The notes under the pieces: model-generated
Told to the model about the DNA's origin: nothing
The model's input: the letters and a program-made list of their open reading frames with translations, nothing else
Databases searched by the model: none
Made by a program: the position numbers and the translations under genes
Shown: piece by piece, positions 21,156-42,086 of the stretch
Layout of the letters: each line of letters starts with the position of its first letter
Numbering within the stretch: the stretch's first letter is position 1
Assembly (NCBI GenBank): GCA_016946835.1
Contig: JACVTC010000010.1
Location: 437,501 to 501,500 of the forward strand
Length of the DNA stretch: 64,000 nt
Reading direction: 5' to 3'
Source: Neocallimastix lanati (nom. inval.)
Taxonomy: Eukaryota; Neocallimastigomycota; Neocallimastigomycetes; Neocallimastigales; Neocallimastigaceae

Positions 21156-21368
21156 AAGTAAATAAAATAATATTTTTCCTACTCAAAATTTACTTTAAAT
21201 TATGATTTATGTATATTTCTAGTAGTTATAAAAAAAAATAAATGTAAATAAAAATAAATTCAATAATAAACAAATAAGAAACAGTAAATACTTAAATACA
21301 TAAATAAGTAGATAAATAAATAAATAGATAAATAAATAAATAGATAAATAAATAAATAGATAAATAAA

Positions 21369-21612
21369 TGTTAAGGAGTCAATATAAGATATGATGTGTA
21401 CACAACAAAATGTATTATTATTTAATTAAATTTAATTTATTATTTATTAATTTATATGATTTAAAAAAAGTATTTAAAAAGACTCAAAATATTAATTTCA
21501 TAAAAAAATTTTCTTTTTATATTTTACATACAAATTATTACTTAATCAAATATTATAAATATTTATAATACTTTAATGTACAAAAGTTTAAATATTATGT
21601 TGAACTTTAACA
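21369..21612 (-). repeat. Copia 3' LTR (minus-strand element)
   Basis: 244 bp, same sequence as the other LTR. It lies next to the polypurine tract at 21613-21621. Confidence 0.95.
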
Positions 21613-21621
21613 TTCCCCCTA
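21613..21621 (-). promoter_or_regulatory. Copia polypurine tract
   Basis: On the minus strand AGGGGGAA directly abuts the 3' LTR, the standard site for plus-strand priming in LTR retroelements. Confidence 0.8.
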
Positions 21622-21711
21622 CATTAAGTATTACATAATATTTTAATTATTATATACAAGTTTTTTTTTTTTTTTTTTTTTTAAAAATATATATATACAA
21701 TTAAAGAAATA

Positions 21712-22613
21712 TTATTCTTTGAAAATTAAATTTGTAAATTTTGTCATTTGTACTCCTGAGATACTTTTAGTTAATGGATCAGCTAACATGTTTTCAGTAT
21801 TAATGTATTCTAATTCAATTTCGTTTTTCATAATCTCTTCTTGAATAAATTTATATCTTAAATCTATATGTTTACATCTTCCTTTAGAATTTGTATCTTG
21901 AGCAATTGCAATGCATGCCTTATTATCTACCATAATTTTAAATTTTATATCTTGATTAAATATTTCCTTAAATAAATTTTTGAACCATAAAGCTTGTTTA
22001 GTACATTCAGTTAAACTAACAAATTCAGCTTCAGCAGTAGATAAAGTTACGTTTTTCTGTAACTGAGATTTCCATGAAATAGGGCTTTTTCCAAGTAAAA
22101 ATATATATCCACTTGTAGATCTTCTCGTCTTTTCATCGTTAGCAAAATCTGAATCTGAGTATCCGATAAATTTATTATTTTTATTATAATGTAAAGATTT
22201 ATTTTTTGTACCATTTAAATATTGTAAGATGCTCATTAAATTTTTATAATCAGCTTCTGTTGGATTTTCACATATTCTTGATGCTTCACTTACAGAAAAC
22301 ATTATATCAGGCCTTGACTTTACAGCGATATATAGTAACGCACCAAGTAAAGATTTATATTCTTTTGGATCTATTAAATTTGAATTATTTCTTTCATGTT
22401 CTGTAATTTTCCTGCATGGTGTTTTAATTTGTTTTGTTTTCTTCATATTATATTTTTCTATTATTTTATTAATATAATCTATCTGATTTATTTTATAACC
22501 ATCACTTGTTTTATAAATATTTATACCTATTATTTTAGTTGCATTAGAATCTTTAGAAATTTTATACTTATCTTTTAATTTGCTTACTGTATAGTTTATT
22601 TCATTTTTAATTC
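21712..22613 (-). CDS. Copia pol: reverse transcriptase end and RNase H
   Basis: The remainder of the copia reading frame beyond the gypsy insertion. Taking out the insertion and one copy of its CTGTT duplication restores the frame exactly at the codon after YVDDILIT. The open frame runs from 22613 down to 21712, although the first Met is at 22446. RNase H is recognisable by SDSDFAND, TRRSTSGY, ISWKSQLQ, STAEAEFVSLTE, VDNKACI, KHIDLRYKFI and the ADPLTK tail typical of Ty1/copia. Confidence 0.9.
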
Positions 22614-22653
22614 CTGTTTGTAACGAATCTTAAAAAACTAGAAATTAGAATGC

Positions 22654-22707
22654 TGGCATAGTGGTTAGTCACTATGACCTCAGCCTGAACCACTAGGGTT
22701 CGACTCA
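22654..22707 (+). promoter_or_regulatory. tRNA-like A box and B box in the gypsy LTR
   Basis: TGGCATAGTGG (22654-22664) fits the A-box consensus, and its GTGGTTAG is the D-arm string of many tRNAs. GGTTCGACTCA (22697-22707) matches the B-box consensus except for the last base. Spacing of about 43 bases is normal for a tRNA or SINE. The T-stem does not pair well, so this is not a functional tRNA. The same module lies at 28665-28718 in the other LTR. Pol III activity is not shown. Confidence 0.6.
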
Positions 22708-22984
22708 CACCTTTACTAAAATTTTATATCATTTAAATTTTAAAGAATTTTTATACTTCATTTCTGTATTTGATTCTGTATTTGTTTCTGTATAAATTTC
22801 TGTAAAAAATTAACAAAAGAAATTCTTAGAAATTAATAGAAACAAATCAGATAGAAATTCTATTTTAATTTATCTTTTATCATTATTTCTTTTAGATTCT
22901 TTTTAACCGAAAATAATCAATTTTTATGAAACTTTTTAATGATTTTATGGTTTTAAATTTTTATGGATTTAAATTTTGAAAAAC

Positions 22985-22993
22985 TATAAATAG
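22985..22993 (+). promoter_or_regulatory. TATA box of the gypsy LTR
   Basis: TATAAATAG lies two thirds into the LTR and is followed by GGAGTGAATTTCGCAGCC, an island of higher GC in A/T surroundings. It probably sets the transcription start near 23015. The copy in the 3' LTR is at 28996-29004. Confidence 0.65.
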
Positions 22994-23274
22994 GAGTGAA
23001 TTTCGCAGCCAAAAAAAAAAATATTTTTTAAAAATTGTGTTTTTATTAATTATTGAATTAATTAATAAGTAATTCGAAATATTACAATAATTAATCCTTA
23101 TAATTAATATTTTTAAATTTCTTAATTAATAAAACTATATTTTAAAAAACCAAATTACTTATTAATCAAAAAGTGCTTACCTATTGTGTTACACTCTTTA
23201 AAACACGGATATTCCAATATTCGTTACAATAAAAACACCACTAAACTAAGCACAATACCTTTGCACTTTTACTC

Positions 23275-23760
23275 TTTTTGGAACCCCGTTAAGGAATCCC
23301 ATTTTCTACTACTATTTTTGGAACCCCGTTAAGGAATCCCATTTTCTATTACTCTTTTTGGAACCCCGTTAAGGAATCCCATTTTCTACTACTATTTTTG
23401 GAACCCCGTTAAGGAATCCCATTTTCTACTACTATTTTTGGAACCCCGTTAAGGAATCCCATTTTCTACTACTATTTTTGGAACACCGTTAAGGAATCCC
23501 ATTTTCTACTACTATTTTTGGAACACCGTTAAGGAATCCCATTTTCTACTACTATTTTTGGAACACCGTTAAGGAATCCCATTTTCTACTACTATTTTTG
23601 GAACACCGTTAAGGAATCCCATTTACTACTATTCTTTTTTGGAACCCCGTTAAGGAATCCCATTCTCTACTACTCTTTTTGGAACCCCGTTAAGTAATCC
23701 CATTCTCTATTACTCTTTTTGGAACCCCGTTAAGGAATCCCATTTTCTACTATTTTTGGA
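23275..23760 (+). repeat. 40-bp tandem repeat in the gypsy leader, about 12 copies
   Basis: The unit is GGAACCCCGTTAAGGAATCC followed by CATTTTCTACTACTATTTTT. Variants are GGAACACC in four middle copies and TTACTC/TACTATTC in the tail. It lies between the 5' LTR and gag, where leader or packaging signals are expected. 23761-24453 is then A/T with two long poly-A runs and AATTAATAATA repeats up to the start codon. Confidence 0.9.
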
Positions 23761-23988
23761 AACCACTTACCAAGACTATAAATTTTTCTACCAAAATTCA
23801 TGCATGAATTTATAAATTCAATCGGAACCCTTGAATTTTACTATATATTAAAATTATTAATATTTTCAATAATCCATATAGCCATCCTTGAAATTAAAAT
23901 TATTTATATTGAAATTAAATATTTACTTCTTCTAATAATTAATTATATTGTATATTTATTATTCAATCAAAATTAATGATTATAATAA

Positions 23989-24033
<45 letters not shown>

Positions 24034-24092
24034 ATAATAATTTAGATATTTAATAGTTTTAATATAAATAACCAATTGAATAATTAGTATAG

Positions 24093-24132
<40 letters not shown>

Positions 24133-24432
24133 AGTAATAATTAATAATTAATATTTAATATTTAATAATTAATAATAATAATTAATAATCAATAATTAGT
24201 AATAATTAATAATTAATAATTAATAATTAATAATAATAATAATCAATATTCAATAATTAGTAATAATTAATAGTAATAATCAATATTCAATAATTAGTAA
24301 TAATTAATAGTAATAATCAATATTCAATAATTAGTAATAATTAATAATAATAATTAATAATAATTAGTAATAATCAATATTTAATAATTAATAATAATTA
24401 ATAATTAATAATTAATAATTAGTAATCAATAA

Positions 24433-28317
<3,885 letters not shown>

Positions 28318-28629
28318 ATATAAATCATTTAATCAAAAATAAATTTTATTTCATCAAAGTACTATTAATCATTCTAACTTATGATTATTTTAAAAAAAAA
28401 AAAAAAATTATTTTATATTATTCAAAAACATTTATTCTAGATAGTTTTATTTTTATACTTTATTTTTAAAACTTAAAATTCATGTAATTTTTATTATCCA
28501 ATGTATTAATTAAATTATCACTCCTATAAGTATTTTAGTTATAGTTTATTATTATAAAAGTTAGAATTAGAAATAGTTTAGATTTAAAGTAAAAGATTCG
28601 TCTGGCATCCGAATCCTAGAGGAGGACCA
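28318..28629 (+). other. Gypsy 3' untranslated region
   Basis: A/T-rich sequence between the polyprotein stop and the 3' LTR. It ends in a GC-richer segment, TCTGGCATCCGAATCCTAGA then GGAGGACCA, which holds the likely polypurine tract. Confidence 0.6.
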
Positions 28630-29239
28630 TGTAACGAATCTTAAAAAACTAGAAATTAGAATGCTGGCATAGTGGTTAGTCACTATGACCTCAGCCTGAA
28701 CCACTAGGGTTCGACTCACACCTTTACTAAAATTTTATATCATTTAAATTTTAAAGAATTTTTATACTTCATTTCTGTATTTGATTCTGTATTTGTTTCT
28801 GTATAAATTTCTGTAAAAAATTAACAAAAGAAATTCTTAGAAATTAATAGAAACAAATCAGATAGAAATTCTATTTTAATTTATCTTTTATCATTATTTC
28901 TTTTAGATTCTTTTTAACCGAAAATAATCAATTTTTATGAAACTTTTTAATGATTTTATGGTTTTAAATTTTTATGGATTTAAATTTTGAAAAACTATAA
29001 ATAGGAGTGAATTTCGCAGCCAAAAAAAAAAATATTTTTTAAAAATTGTGTTTTTATTAATTATTGAATTAATTAATAAGTAATTCGAAATATTACAATA
29101 ATTAATCCTTATAATTAATATTTTTAAATTTCTTAATTAATAAAACTATATTTTAAAAAACCAAATTACTTATTAATCAAAAAGTGCTTACCTATTGTGT
29201 TACACTCTTTAAAACACGGATATTCCAATATTCGTTACA
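28630..29239 (+). repeat. Gypsy 3' LTR
   Basis: 610 bp, apparently identical to the 5' LTR; all positions are shifted by 6011. Confidence 0.95.
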
Positions 29240-29244
29240 CTGTT

Positions 29245-30233
29245 ATTAAAATATCATCTACATATAATGTTAGTAAACATGTTAATTTATTATTTTTATT
29301 ATATTTCCCAAAGAGACATTTGTCAGTTTTGTAATTTCTAAAACCTATACTTACTAAGTAATTTGATATTTCATTATACCACATTCTTCCAGCCTGTTTT
29401 AAACCATAAAGAGCTTTTTTAAGTAGCCAGAATTTATTAGTATTAAAATTTTTATCACCATAAGGAATCTTTGTATAAATCTTTTCTTCCAAATTTGCAT
29501 TCAAGTAAGCAGCTTTTATGTCCAATTGTTTCAAATCCCAGTTGAACTTTGATGCAATAGCGACCGTAAGTCTTAGACTATCTGCTTGGACTGTTGGGGA
29601 GTATGTCTCTATAAAGTCTTCTCCAGCAATTTGCTGACAACCAAGAGCCACTAATCTTGCCTTTTTCTTCTTTTTATCCTTTTCGGCAAAGACCCATTTA
29701 GTACCAATTATATTTGCGTCAGCTGGTATGTTTTTTACCACTTTCATAACATTGTTGTCGTACATATTTTTTAATTCGTCATCTATTGCTTCTTTCCATT
29801 CTTCACTTTCTGGTGAATTAATAGCTTGTTGATACGTTGTTGGGATATTTGTTTTAATATTTAAAATTTTAAATCTTTTATTACTTACTGATTGTAATTT
29901 TTCTTTTCTGGAAGTTAAATTTTCTTCATCTGAATCATCTGAATTATTGCTATGTGATCTTTTCTTGTTTATATATTTAAGTTTTCTTTCATTTAAAAAT
30001 TCATTATCAGATTCACTATTATATTCATTTTCTTCTATTTTAGTTTTATTATTATTATTAATAATTTTATTACTATTATTATTATTGTCATTATTATAAA
30101 TATCTTTGTAATTATCATAATTATTATTAATATCATTGTTATAAATATCGTTGTTATTATCATAATTATTATTATAATTATTATTAATATCATTGTTATA
30201 AATATCGTTGTTATTATCATAATTATTATTATA

Positions 30234-30274
<41 letters not shown>

Positions 30275-30282
30275 AATTGCTA

Positions 30283-30313
<31 letters not shown>

Positions 30314-30319
30314 AATTGC

Positions 30320-30383
<64 letters not shown>

Positions 30384-31688
30384 TAAAGGATTATTTAATT
30401 GTGAATGAATATTATTATTATCATTTATACTTTCCCCCTCAATTAAAGAATCCTTAAAATTAATAATAGAATCAATATATTTATCACAAAAGAATGTAGT
30501 ATTAATAGTTCCAGGCATATCTTCCATAAAATAAACATCTCTTGAAGTAACTATAGAGTTAGTAGAAATATCTAAAATTTTGTAGCCAAGAGAGTCAGAT
30601 GCATATCCTAAAAATATACCAGGTTTAGAGTTATTGTCAAATTTATTCGTTTTGTGATTGTTATAGAAAAATGCTTTACATCCAAAAACTTTAAGGTGAG
30701 AAATATCAACTGATTTATTGAAAAATAATTCATTTGGAATTTTATTATTAATACTCTGATGTGGATTCAAGTTATAGAGGTAAGCAGCACAAAGAATAGC
30801 GGAATCCCAAAACTTGTAGGGTAGCTTAGCAGAGTTTAATAGAGTAGATGCGCAACGATTAAGTGTTTGATTTAAGCGTTCAGCACGACCATTTTGTTGT
30901 GGGTAACCAGGAACTGAATGAATGAAATTAATTCCAAAATTTTCTAAATAGGTAGTTAAAGTTTTGTTGATATACTCAGTACCATTGTCAGATTTGAAAT
31001 TTATAATTTTATATGAAGTAGTATTGGAAATAAATTTATGAAATTTAATAAATATGTTAGGAACATCAGACTTATTCTTGATAAGGTAGACCCAAATTTT
31101 TCTAGAGAAATCATCAAGAAAAGTAACATAATAATTGAAATCATTATATGATGTTTCCAATTTTCCAACTACATCAGAATGAACTAGTTCCATAGGTTTT
31201 GAAGCATTATTAGGGGAAGAGTAGAATGGTTTTCTCTTTAATTTAGTGATTTTGCATTGGCGACAATTTTTATCATTATGGTATTTAGTATGCTCAATGA
31301 CAAAATCTTTGATATCATTAATATAAAAGTGTACCAAACGAGCATGCCACAAGTTAGTATCAATGCTGAAAACATAATTCTTAGATATAGTATTATTTGA
31401 AGGTATTGTATCAAACACGAATAAATTTTCATCATTCGCAAAAATATTTGCAATTAACTTATTATTTTTGAATATTTGTAAACGGTCTTTGTTATTTACG
31501 CGTTTCATTATAATAATGCATCCATTTTTTAATATTGAATGAGTGGAAATTAGATTGTTTTGAATATTTGACGCGTAATAAACATTTGATAATATAAAAT
31601 CTTTATTTTTAAATTTACCATTGTAAGTACCTACATTTTCGACCTTGTCTAAATCACCATTTGGATAAATGATATTTTTATTATTTAC
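29245..31688 (-). CDS. Copia pol: protease end, integrase, reverse transcriptase (first part)
   Basis: In the same frame as gag, directly after the TAA. The annotated Met at 31508 is only the first internal Met. The integrase has the HHCC zinc-binding set (HARLVH...CRQCK), then the catalytic Asp in HSDVVG, Asp in FKSDNGTEY and a downstream Glu in QQNGRAER. An Asn-rich linker follows (TTA microsatellite at 30220-30390), then the reverse transcriptase with TKWVF, QLDIKAAYLNA, ALYGLKQAGRMW and YVDDIL. The frame is cut at 29244 by the gypsy insertion; the two last residues before the artefactual stop come from the gypsy LTR. Confidence 0.9.
30220..30390 (-). repeat. TTA/AAT microsatellite inside copia pol
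   Basis: Trinucleotide run translated as poly-Asn with Tyr/Ser interruptions. It lies in the variable linker between integrase and reverse transcriptase, so expansion there is tolerated. Confidence 0.9.
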
Positions 31689-32939
31689 TTAATTTATATT
31701 GTTTAAATTGTTGATGTTATTAGTTAAGTTGATGCCAGTACCACTATCAATAATCCAATGTTTGGAATTATTATTATTATTTATTGTTGTATAATTACAA
31801 TTTTGAATTACTGAAATACTTCCTGTAAAATCAATGTATACCTCATCTTCATTTTCATTATTATTTTCAAAAAAATTATTGTTATTATTATTAGATTTAT
31901 CATTGTTCTTATTAATAATATTTCCAGTGTAATAATTATTTTTGTTATTATATCTTTTATAATAATTTTTATTTTTGTAATTATTATTTTTATAATTTTT
32001 ATCATTATCATCTGATTTATTATTTTCTCTAATTAAAAGATTATATTTACAATGATCAGTAGTGTGACCTTTAGTTTTGCATATATGACAATAATATTCG
32101 TTACGAATTTTATTAGTATTATTATAATTTTTATTATTATTTGGTTTATTTTTATTTATATTATTGACATTTGAATCGTTTATAACGGTAGTTTTTGACC
32201 TTAAAATTTCGGCTTTTTCAAAAAAGTCATGCCTTTTGTTTAATTCTTTAATAAGATCATCAAAAGTTTTATAACTATAAATTGGTGGTGAATTTATACC
32301 AATTCTATCTAATTCATTTACTGCAAATAAAAGTTTAGTTTCCTCATCAAAAGGAATTCTTTTTAATTTATTAGATTCAAATTTATGTTGTTCGAAAAGA
32401 TTGTTTAATTCATTAATATATTGAATATAGTCATTGTTTATTAACTTAAGATTAATAATTTTATATTCAAGAATATTTAATAGTGCTTGGCCAGATTGAT
32501 AGAAACGGTTTTTTAATCTATCAATCATACTATAAGCAGTTTTACATCCTCGTAAATATTCTTGGTTTGATTTTTCTAAACTATTTATTATGATAGATTG
32601 AACCGCATTATCCGATTTTATTTGACCTCTGTTCATATTTGAATATTGGATTTCTTTTTCAATATAAATATCTAAATCATTGGCAATGAGATGCCTCTTT
32701 AAAGGCTCATACCAATCTAAGAAATTTTCTTTATTTAATACGAAATCTTTAATTTCAAAAACAGATTTAGTTATATTTCCATAATATTTGTTTATGATAA
32801 TCCTTTTATCATTGGATTCATCATCTTCATATGAAGAAATCGATTCATCGTCCTTATTTTCAGTTGGATTCGATGAACTCGAACTCTCTTCAATATGATT
32901 ATTATTGTTATTCTTTCTTTTAGCCATTCTTTGGAACAT
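31689..32939 (-). CDS. Copia gag and start of protease
   Basis: 416 codons. The N-terminus is Asn/Ser/Glu-rich. The middle resembles a copia-type gag. A CCHC zinc knuckle (C-x2-C-x4-H-x4-C, residues 284-297) would bind the RNA template. The protease active-site motif WIIDSGTG (Asp398) follows, and then the frame stops at a TAA at 31689-31691. The same frame continues without further stops for 60 codons to 31508 and on through pol, so the stop lies inside the protease, not at a gag/pol border. The first ATG (32939) lies about 100 bp inside the 5' LTR, a usual distance. Confidence 0.85.
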   Translation of the reverse strand: MFQRMAKRKNNNNNHIEESSSSSNPTENKDDESISSYEDDESNDKRIIINKYYGNITKSVFEIKDFVLNKENFLDWYEPLKRHLIANDLDIYIEKEIQYSNMNRGQIKSDNAVQSIIINSLEKSNQEYLRGCKTAYSMIDRLKNRFYQSGQALLNILEYKIINLKLINNDYIQYINELNNLFEQHKFESNKLKRIPFDEETKLLFAVNELDRIGINSPPIYSYKTFDDLIKELNKRHDFFEKAEILRSKTTVINDSNVNNINKNKPNNNKNYNNTNKIRNEYYCHICKTKGHTTDHCKYNLLIRENNKSDDNDKNYKNNNYKNKNYYKRYNNKNNYYTGNIINKNNDKSNNNNNNFFENNNENEDEVYIDFTGSISVIQNCNYTTINNNNNSKHWIIDSGTGINLTNNINNLNNIN

Positions 32940-33025
32940 TAATATAAAATAATTAATTATATTATAAAGTCATTAAAATCATTAAAATGTTTTAAAAATT
33001 AAAATTAATAATAGGTCTCTTGATA

Positions 33026-33041
33026 TATGAGACTCTTAATC
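33026..33041 (-). promoter_or_regulatory. Copia primer-binding site, tRNA-Lys(CUU) anticodon arm
   Basis: The plus strand reads ATGAGACTCTTAATC right up to the LTR. From memory, this equals the anticodon stem and CTCTTAA loop of eukaryotic tRNA-Lys(CUU). A 5' tRNA half ending just after the anticodon would pair here with its 3' end against the LTR, as Drosophila copia does with an initiator tRNA-Met half. The match is seen; primer use is inferred. Confidence 0.65.
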
Positions 33042-33285
33042 TGTTAAGGAGTCAATATAAGATATGATGTGTACACAACAAAATGTATTATTATTTAATT
33101 AAATTTAATTTATTATTTATTAATTTATATGATTTAAAAAAAGTATTTAAAAAGACTCAAAATATTAATTTCATAAAAAAATTTTCTTTTTATATTTTAC
33201 ATACAAATTATTACTTAATCAAATATTATAAATATTTATAATACTTTAATGTACAAAAGTTTAAATATTATGTTGAACTTTAACA
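33042..33285 (-). repeat. Copia 5' LTR (minus-strand element)
   Basis: 244 bp, starting TGTTAAGGAGTC and ending GAACTTTAACA on the plus strand. It appears identical to 21369-21612. Confidence 0.95.
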
Positions 33286-33372
33286 ATAAATAAATAAATA
33301 AATAAATAGATAAATAAATAAATAAATAGATAAATAAATAGATGAATAAATAAATAAATAAATAAATAAACA
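33286..33372. repeat. AATA/GATA microsatellite, copia target site
   Basis: It continues the tetranucleotide array left of the copia element (about 21300-21368); the element split one array in two. 33373-33794 beyond it is A/T-rich with no gene. Confidence 0.85.
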
Positions 33373-33794
33373 TTTTAATAAAAATAAATCAATAAATACA
33401 CATAGATACAAAAATGACAAAATTAATAATTGTACCATTAAGTAATATTATTAATGAAAAATTATTACTTTTAACTTCCTTACACAAAAAAGGTAATTTT
33501 AAATATCATTTTTATTTTTTATATATTTTATTAATTTAATTAATTTTTATTTTTAATCTTAAGTTATGATTCTACTATACTAAATTTATAATGATAGTAC
33601 TAAAATATGAAAATGATTTAATTTTTTATACATATAAATTGGAATATTATTAAATTGTTTTTTAATAATATTTTTAATTTTTTTTTTTTTTTTTTTTTTT
33701 AAAAAAAAATAATAATAATATACTTTAATAAAATATAATTATCTAATTAAATATCCATTTTAAATATTTAATTATTATACTATTGTAAATTAAC

Positions 33795-39172
<5,378 letters not shown>

Positions 39173-40000
39173 ATTAATTAAAAAGTTATAACAAATACTA
39201 TTAAACTATCCATTAGATATCTATTAGTATATAAAATATTTCAATTTTGAACGCTTTAATATTTTTTTTTAAGTTTTTCAGTAATTAAAATATGCAAATA
39301 TGTATAAATATATATATATATATATTTTTTGAACATAATTAGTATATATATTTGGAATTTTAATTATATACATTAATATATTTTTTATTTAATTGTTTCC
39401 ATAATTTTACAATCCAGATTTTTTTGAGAATTAAATTTACAAAATATTTTAATACAAATATAAAATGTAATTTTGAGGAGTTATAAATAATAGAATCAGA
39501 GTTATGTTTTATTATTATTATTACTTTATATTTTATTTTAAAATACTATTTTAACTTAAGATAATAAATTTACTAATATATAAAAATAAAATTATTATTT
39601 ATGTGGTATATTTAAATATGTAAATATTTAAATAATAATAAATTTATAAATAAAATTATTATAATATATATATATAAAATATGGGAATAAAAAGCATTTT
39701 ATGTATTTAAATTAAATTATGGTGTAATTTTGATTTCATTTAATTTGTTATCTATTTCTATAAATTAATAATAATATTATTATAATTTATATTTTGTATT
39801 CATAATATTTTAATTGTTTATCAGTTAATAGTTAATATTTAAATATTTTTAGAAATTGTATTATTTTTATTCAATGTATCTTTTTCTTTTATCATATTTT
39901 CATTTTTTTTTCATGTGTATTTATTATTTCTTCATGTATGAATTATTCCATATATAACACTATAATATTATTTTCATTTTTTTTTTTTTTTTTTTTTTTT
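39173..40000. other. A/T-rich stretch
   Basis: 3' flank of OAHS copy 5. Only A/T sequence and a poly-T (39978-40004); no gene. Confidence 0.7.
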
Positions 40001-40039
40001 TTTTGGACGGAATTAACTCATTTTAATTTAATTTTTAAT

Positions 40040-40613
40040 CCTATGTGTATGATGATTCTAGTTTGTGTGAAAAAGTGCTTAATTTCCTTCTTGGGGGAAG
40101 AAGTATTAATAACAGTACAAGGGAATGGAAGGATCTATTTAAGTGCCAGATGAAATCAGGTGTTTATTCTGATACTCCATTCTTGGTGGTTACTGTGGCT
40201 CTTCTTCAATCAATTATACCTATTGTTATTGGTCAGCAATGGTCTTTGTTCAATAGGTTCAAATAGAATCGTACTACTACTATCAAGAGCGTCAATGCTT
40301 AAGAAACAGTAAGACAGGCCAACAGGGCTAGCGCAACCAATGAAGATAATAATTTCGTATCTTAAACTTATGATTAACATTTGTGAAGTCAAAATTAATT
40401 ATTATACTTTAGTATAATAATGCCCTTGTGAAGTCTTACAGATATTATTTAAATGAAACTAGAATACTTTATATCATTATTTTATTTTATTTTGTGTTTT
40501 TATTTTGTTGATTTTTTTATCTTTTTTTCTTCTTTTTATTACATGTATTTTATCATATATTTAATTAATAAATATGAAACAAGTTTGCTGTCGTTAAAAA
40601 AAAAAAAAAAAAA
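40040..40613 (+). pseudogene. 5'-truncated LINE relic with poly-A tail
   Basis: Frames at 40045-40266 encode FLLGGRSINNSTREWKDLF and then a hydrophobic stretch (VALLQSIIPIV). These match the C-terminal domain of the LINE at 50550-50740. The conserved AAGAGCGTCAATG...AACAGTAAGACAGG follows at 40285-40325, and a poly-A at 40595-40612. It has stops and shifts. It resembles the relic at 51105 more than the full-length LINE. Confidence 0.7.
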
Positions 40614-40879
40614 TTAACTCTATTTGTATTTGTCAGTAAGAGTTCATTCCTAAATTCTTTCACTAATTTTTGAATTCTTTCTCAATCATTATAGAATAGT
40701 ACTGAGACATGCAGACATGAAAATTCCTGGAGAAATATGTATATTTTACTGAAAAAATGTTCGTTATTCAAGTACTCCCTTGATTAGATCAATTAACTGT
40801 AAGAAGTTTTAGTAATGTTTTGAAAAATTTTGGTCAATGTCTATCTCTAAAAATATTCAAAATTTTCTCTTGAAATTTA

Positions 40880-41403
40880 TTTTTTTCTTTGGATTGGATG
40901 AATTAAATGTGAATGTAAATTAGATGTGATACCTTATTTAAAAAAGCAAATAATATCAGAAGATTGTCCAACATTAATCTGTTGTTGTAATATAAGTAAT
41001 AGTATACCTCATTTTACACACTGGATACTTATATATCCTAAATTTGAAGAATTTAGACAACAATTCCTTAAATTTGTTGATGAAAATTTTTTTTTTTTAT
41101 AAAATTTTCTTTGTTAGTTCATAAAAATTCATTGAACATTCCTGATGACAAACAGGAAGATTTTGATGATAATATTAATTTTTTATGGACTGTGTCTCGT
41201 TCTTGGTGGAAATGCAATATATGAAATCGTAGAGAACGGTTCAAGGGAAAGAAAGTGTTTTATTAATAATATCTTTCCATCACCTTTCAAGAGAGTGGCC
41301 ATTTCGTCCTTGAAACTCATAACATTAGTTTTTTAATATTAATATAAAAATTATAATTTAATAAATATTATTAACTAAAAATTATTCCTAGTCTAAAAAA
41401 AAA
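40880..41403 (+). pseudogene. LINE relic (zinc knuckle to 3' end)
   Basis: From 40891 it tracks the LINE region at 50280-50460, including ATATCAGAAGATTGTCC and the CACACTGGAT part of the Cys/His knuckle. 41145-41336 then encodes LVLGGNAIYEI and FINNIFPSPF, equal to the C-terminal domain. The 3' untranslated part (TTTTTAATATTAATATAAAA...TCTAAAAAAAAA) matches that of the relic at 45300-45800. Stops and shifts are present. Confidence 0.7.
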
Positions 41404-41413
41404 ATTCTATTAC

Positions 41414-41444
<31 letters not shown>

Positions 41445-42049
41445 TTATTTTTTATTTATTTTATTTTTTATTTATTTTATTTATTTATATATTTATTATT
41501 GTAGGGTTTTTTTTTTTTTTTATTATAAAATTATGTATATAAATTTAATTATTTTTAATTATATCAAATTTTACATAAAAATAAATCTATTTAAATATAA
41601 ATAGCTTTTTAAAATAATTAAAAAATCGATTAATATAGCTAAATAAATAACTATGTTTTACACTTATTGTTTAACAAAAAAATTTCTTCTATATTTAAGC
41701 AAAGAATAATAATAATTAAATATTTTTTTTATATTATATTTATATTAATTAAATTCAATATATATTTAAAAATTTTTAATTTAACTTTTTATGTTTTAGT
41801 TGATTTCTTAATTAAATTACTAATATATAATTTAATTTTAAAAATAGTATTTTATTATTTAAAAAAAGGAATTACATATCTTTAAAAGATAAAATATTAA
41901 AATAAAAAAAAAGTATATAAAAAAAATAATAAAATATAATTATGAATTTATTATAATACTAACTAAAATTTATTAATATTAAATAGAATGTGAAATAATA
42001 AATATAAAGTATTATGTATAAGATATTTATAACATATAAAATAATATTT

Positions 42050-42086
<37 letters not shown>

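Larger units (their letters stand above)
22619..23228 (+). repeat. Gypsy 5' LTR
   Basis: 610 bp. It carries tRNA-like A and B boxes near its start (22654-22707) and a TATA box (22985-22993). Confidence 0.95.

Noticed and set aside
22640-22730. A genuine tRNA gene in the gypsy LTR
   Set aside because: A and B boxes fit, but the T-stem and anticodon stem do not pair, so I call it tRNA-like only.
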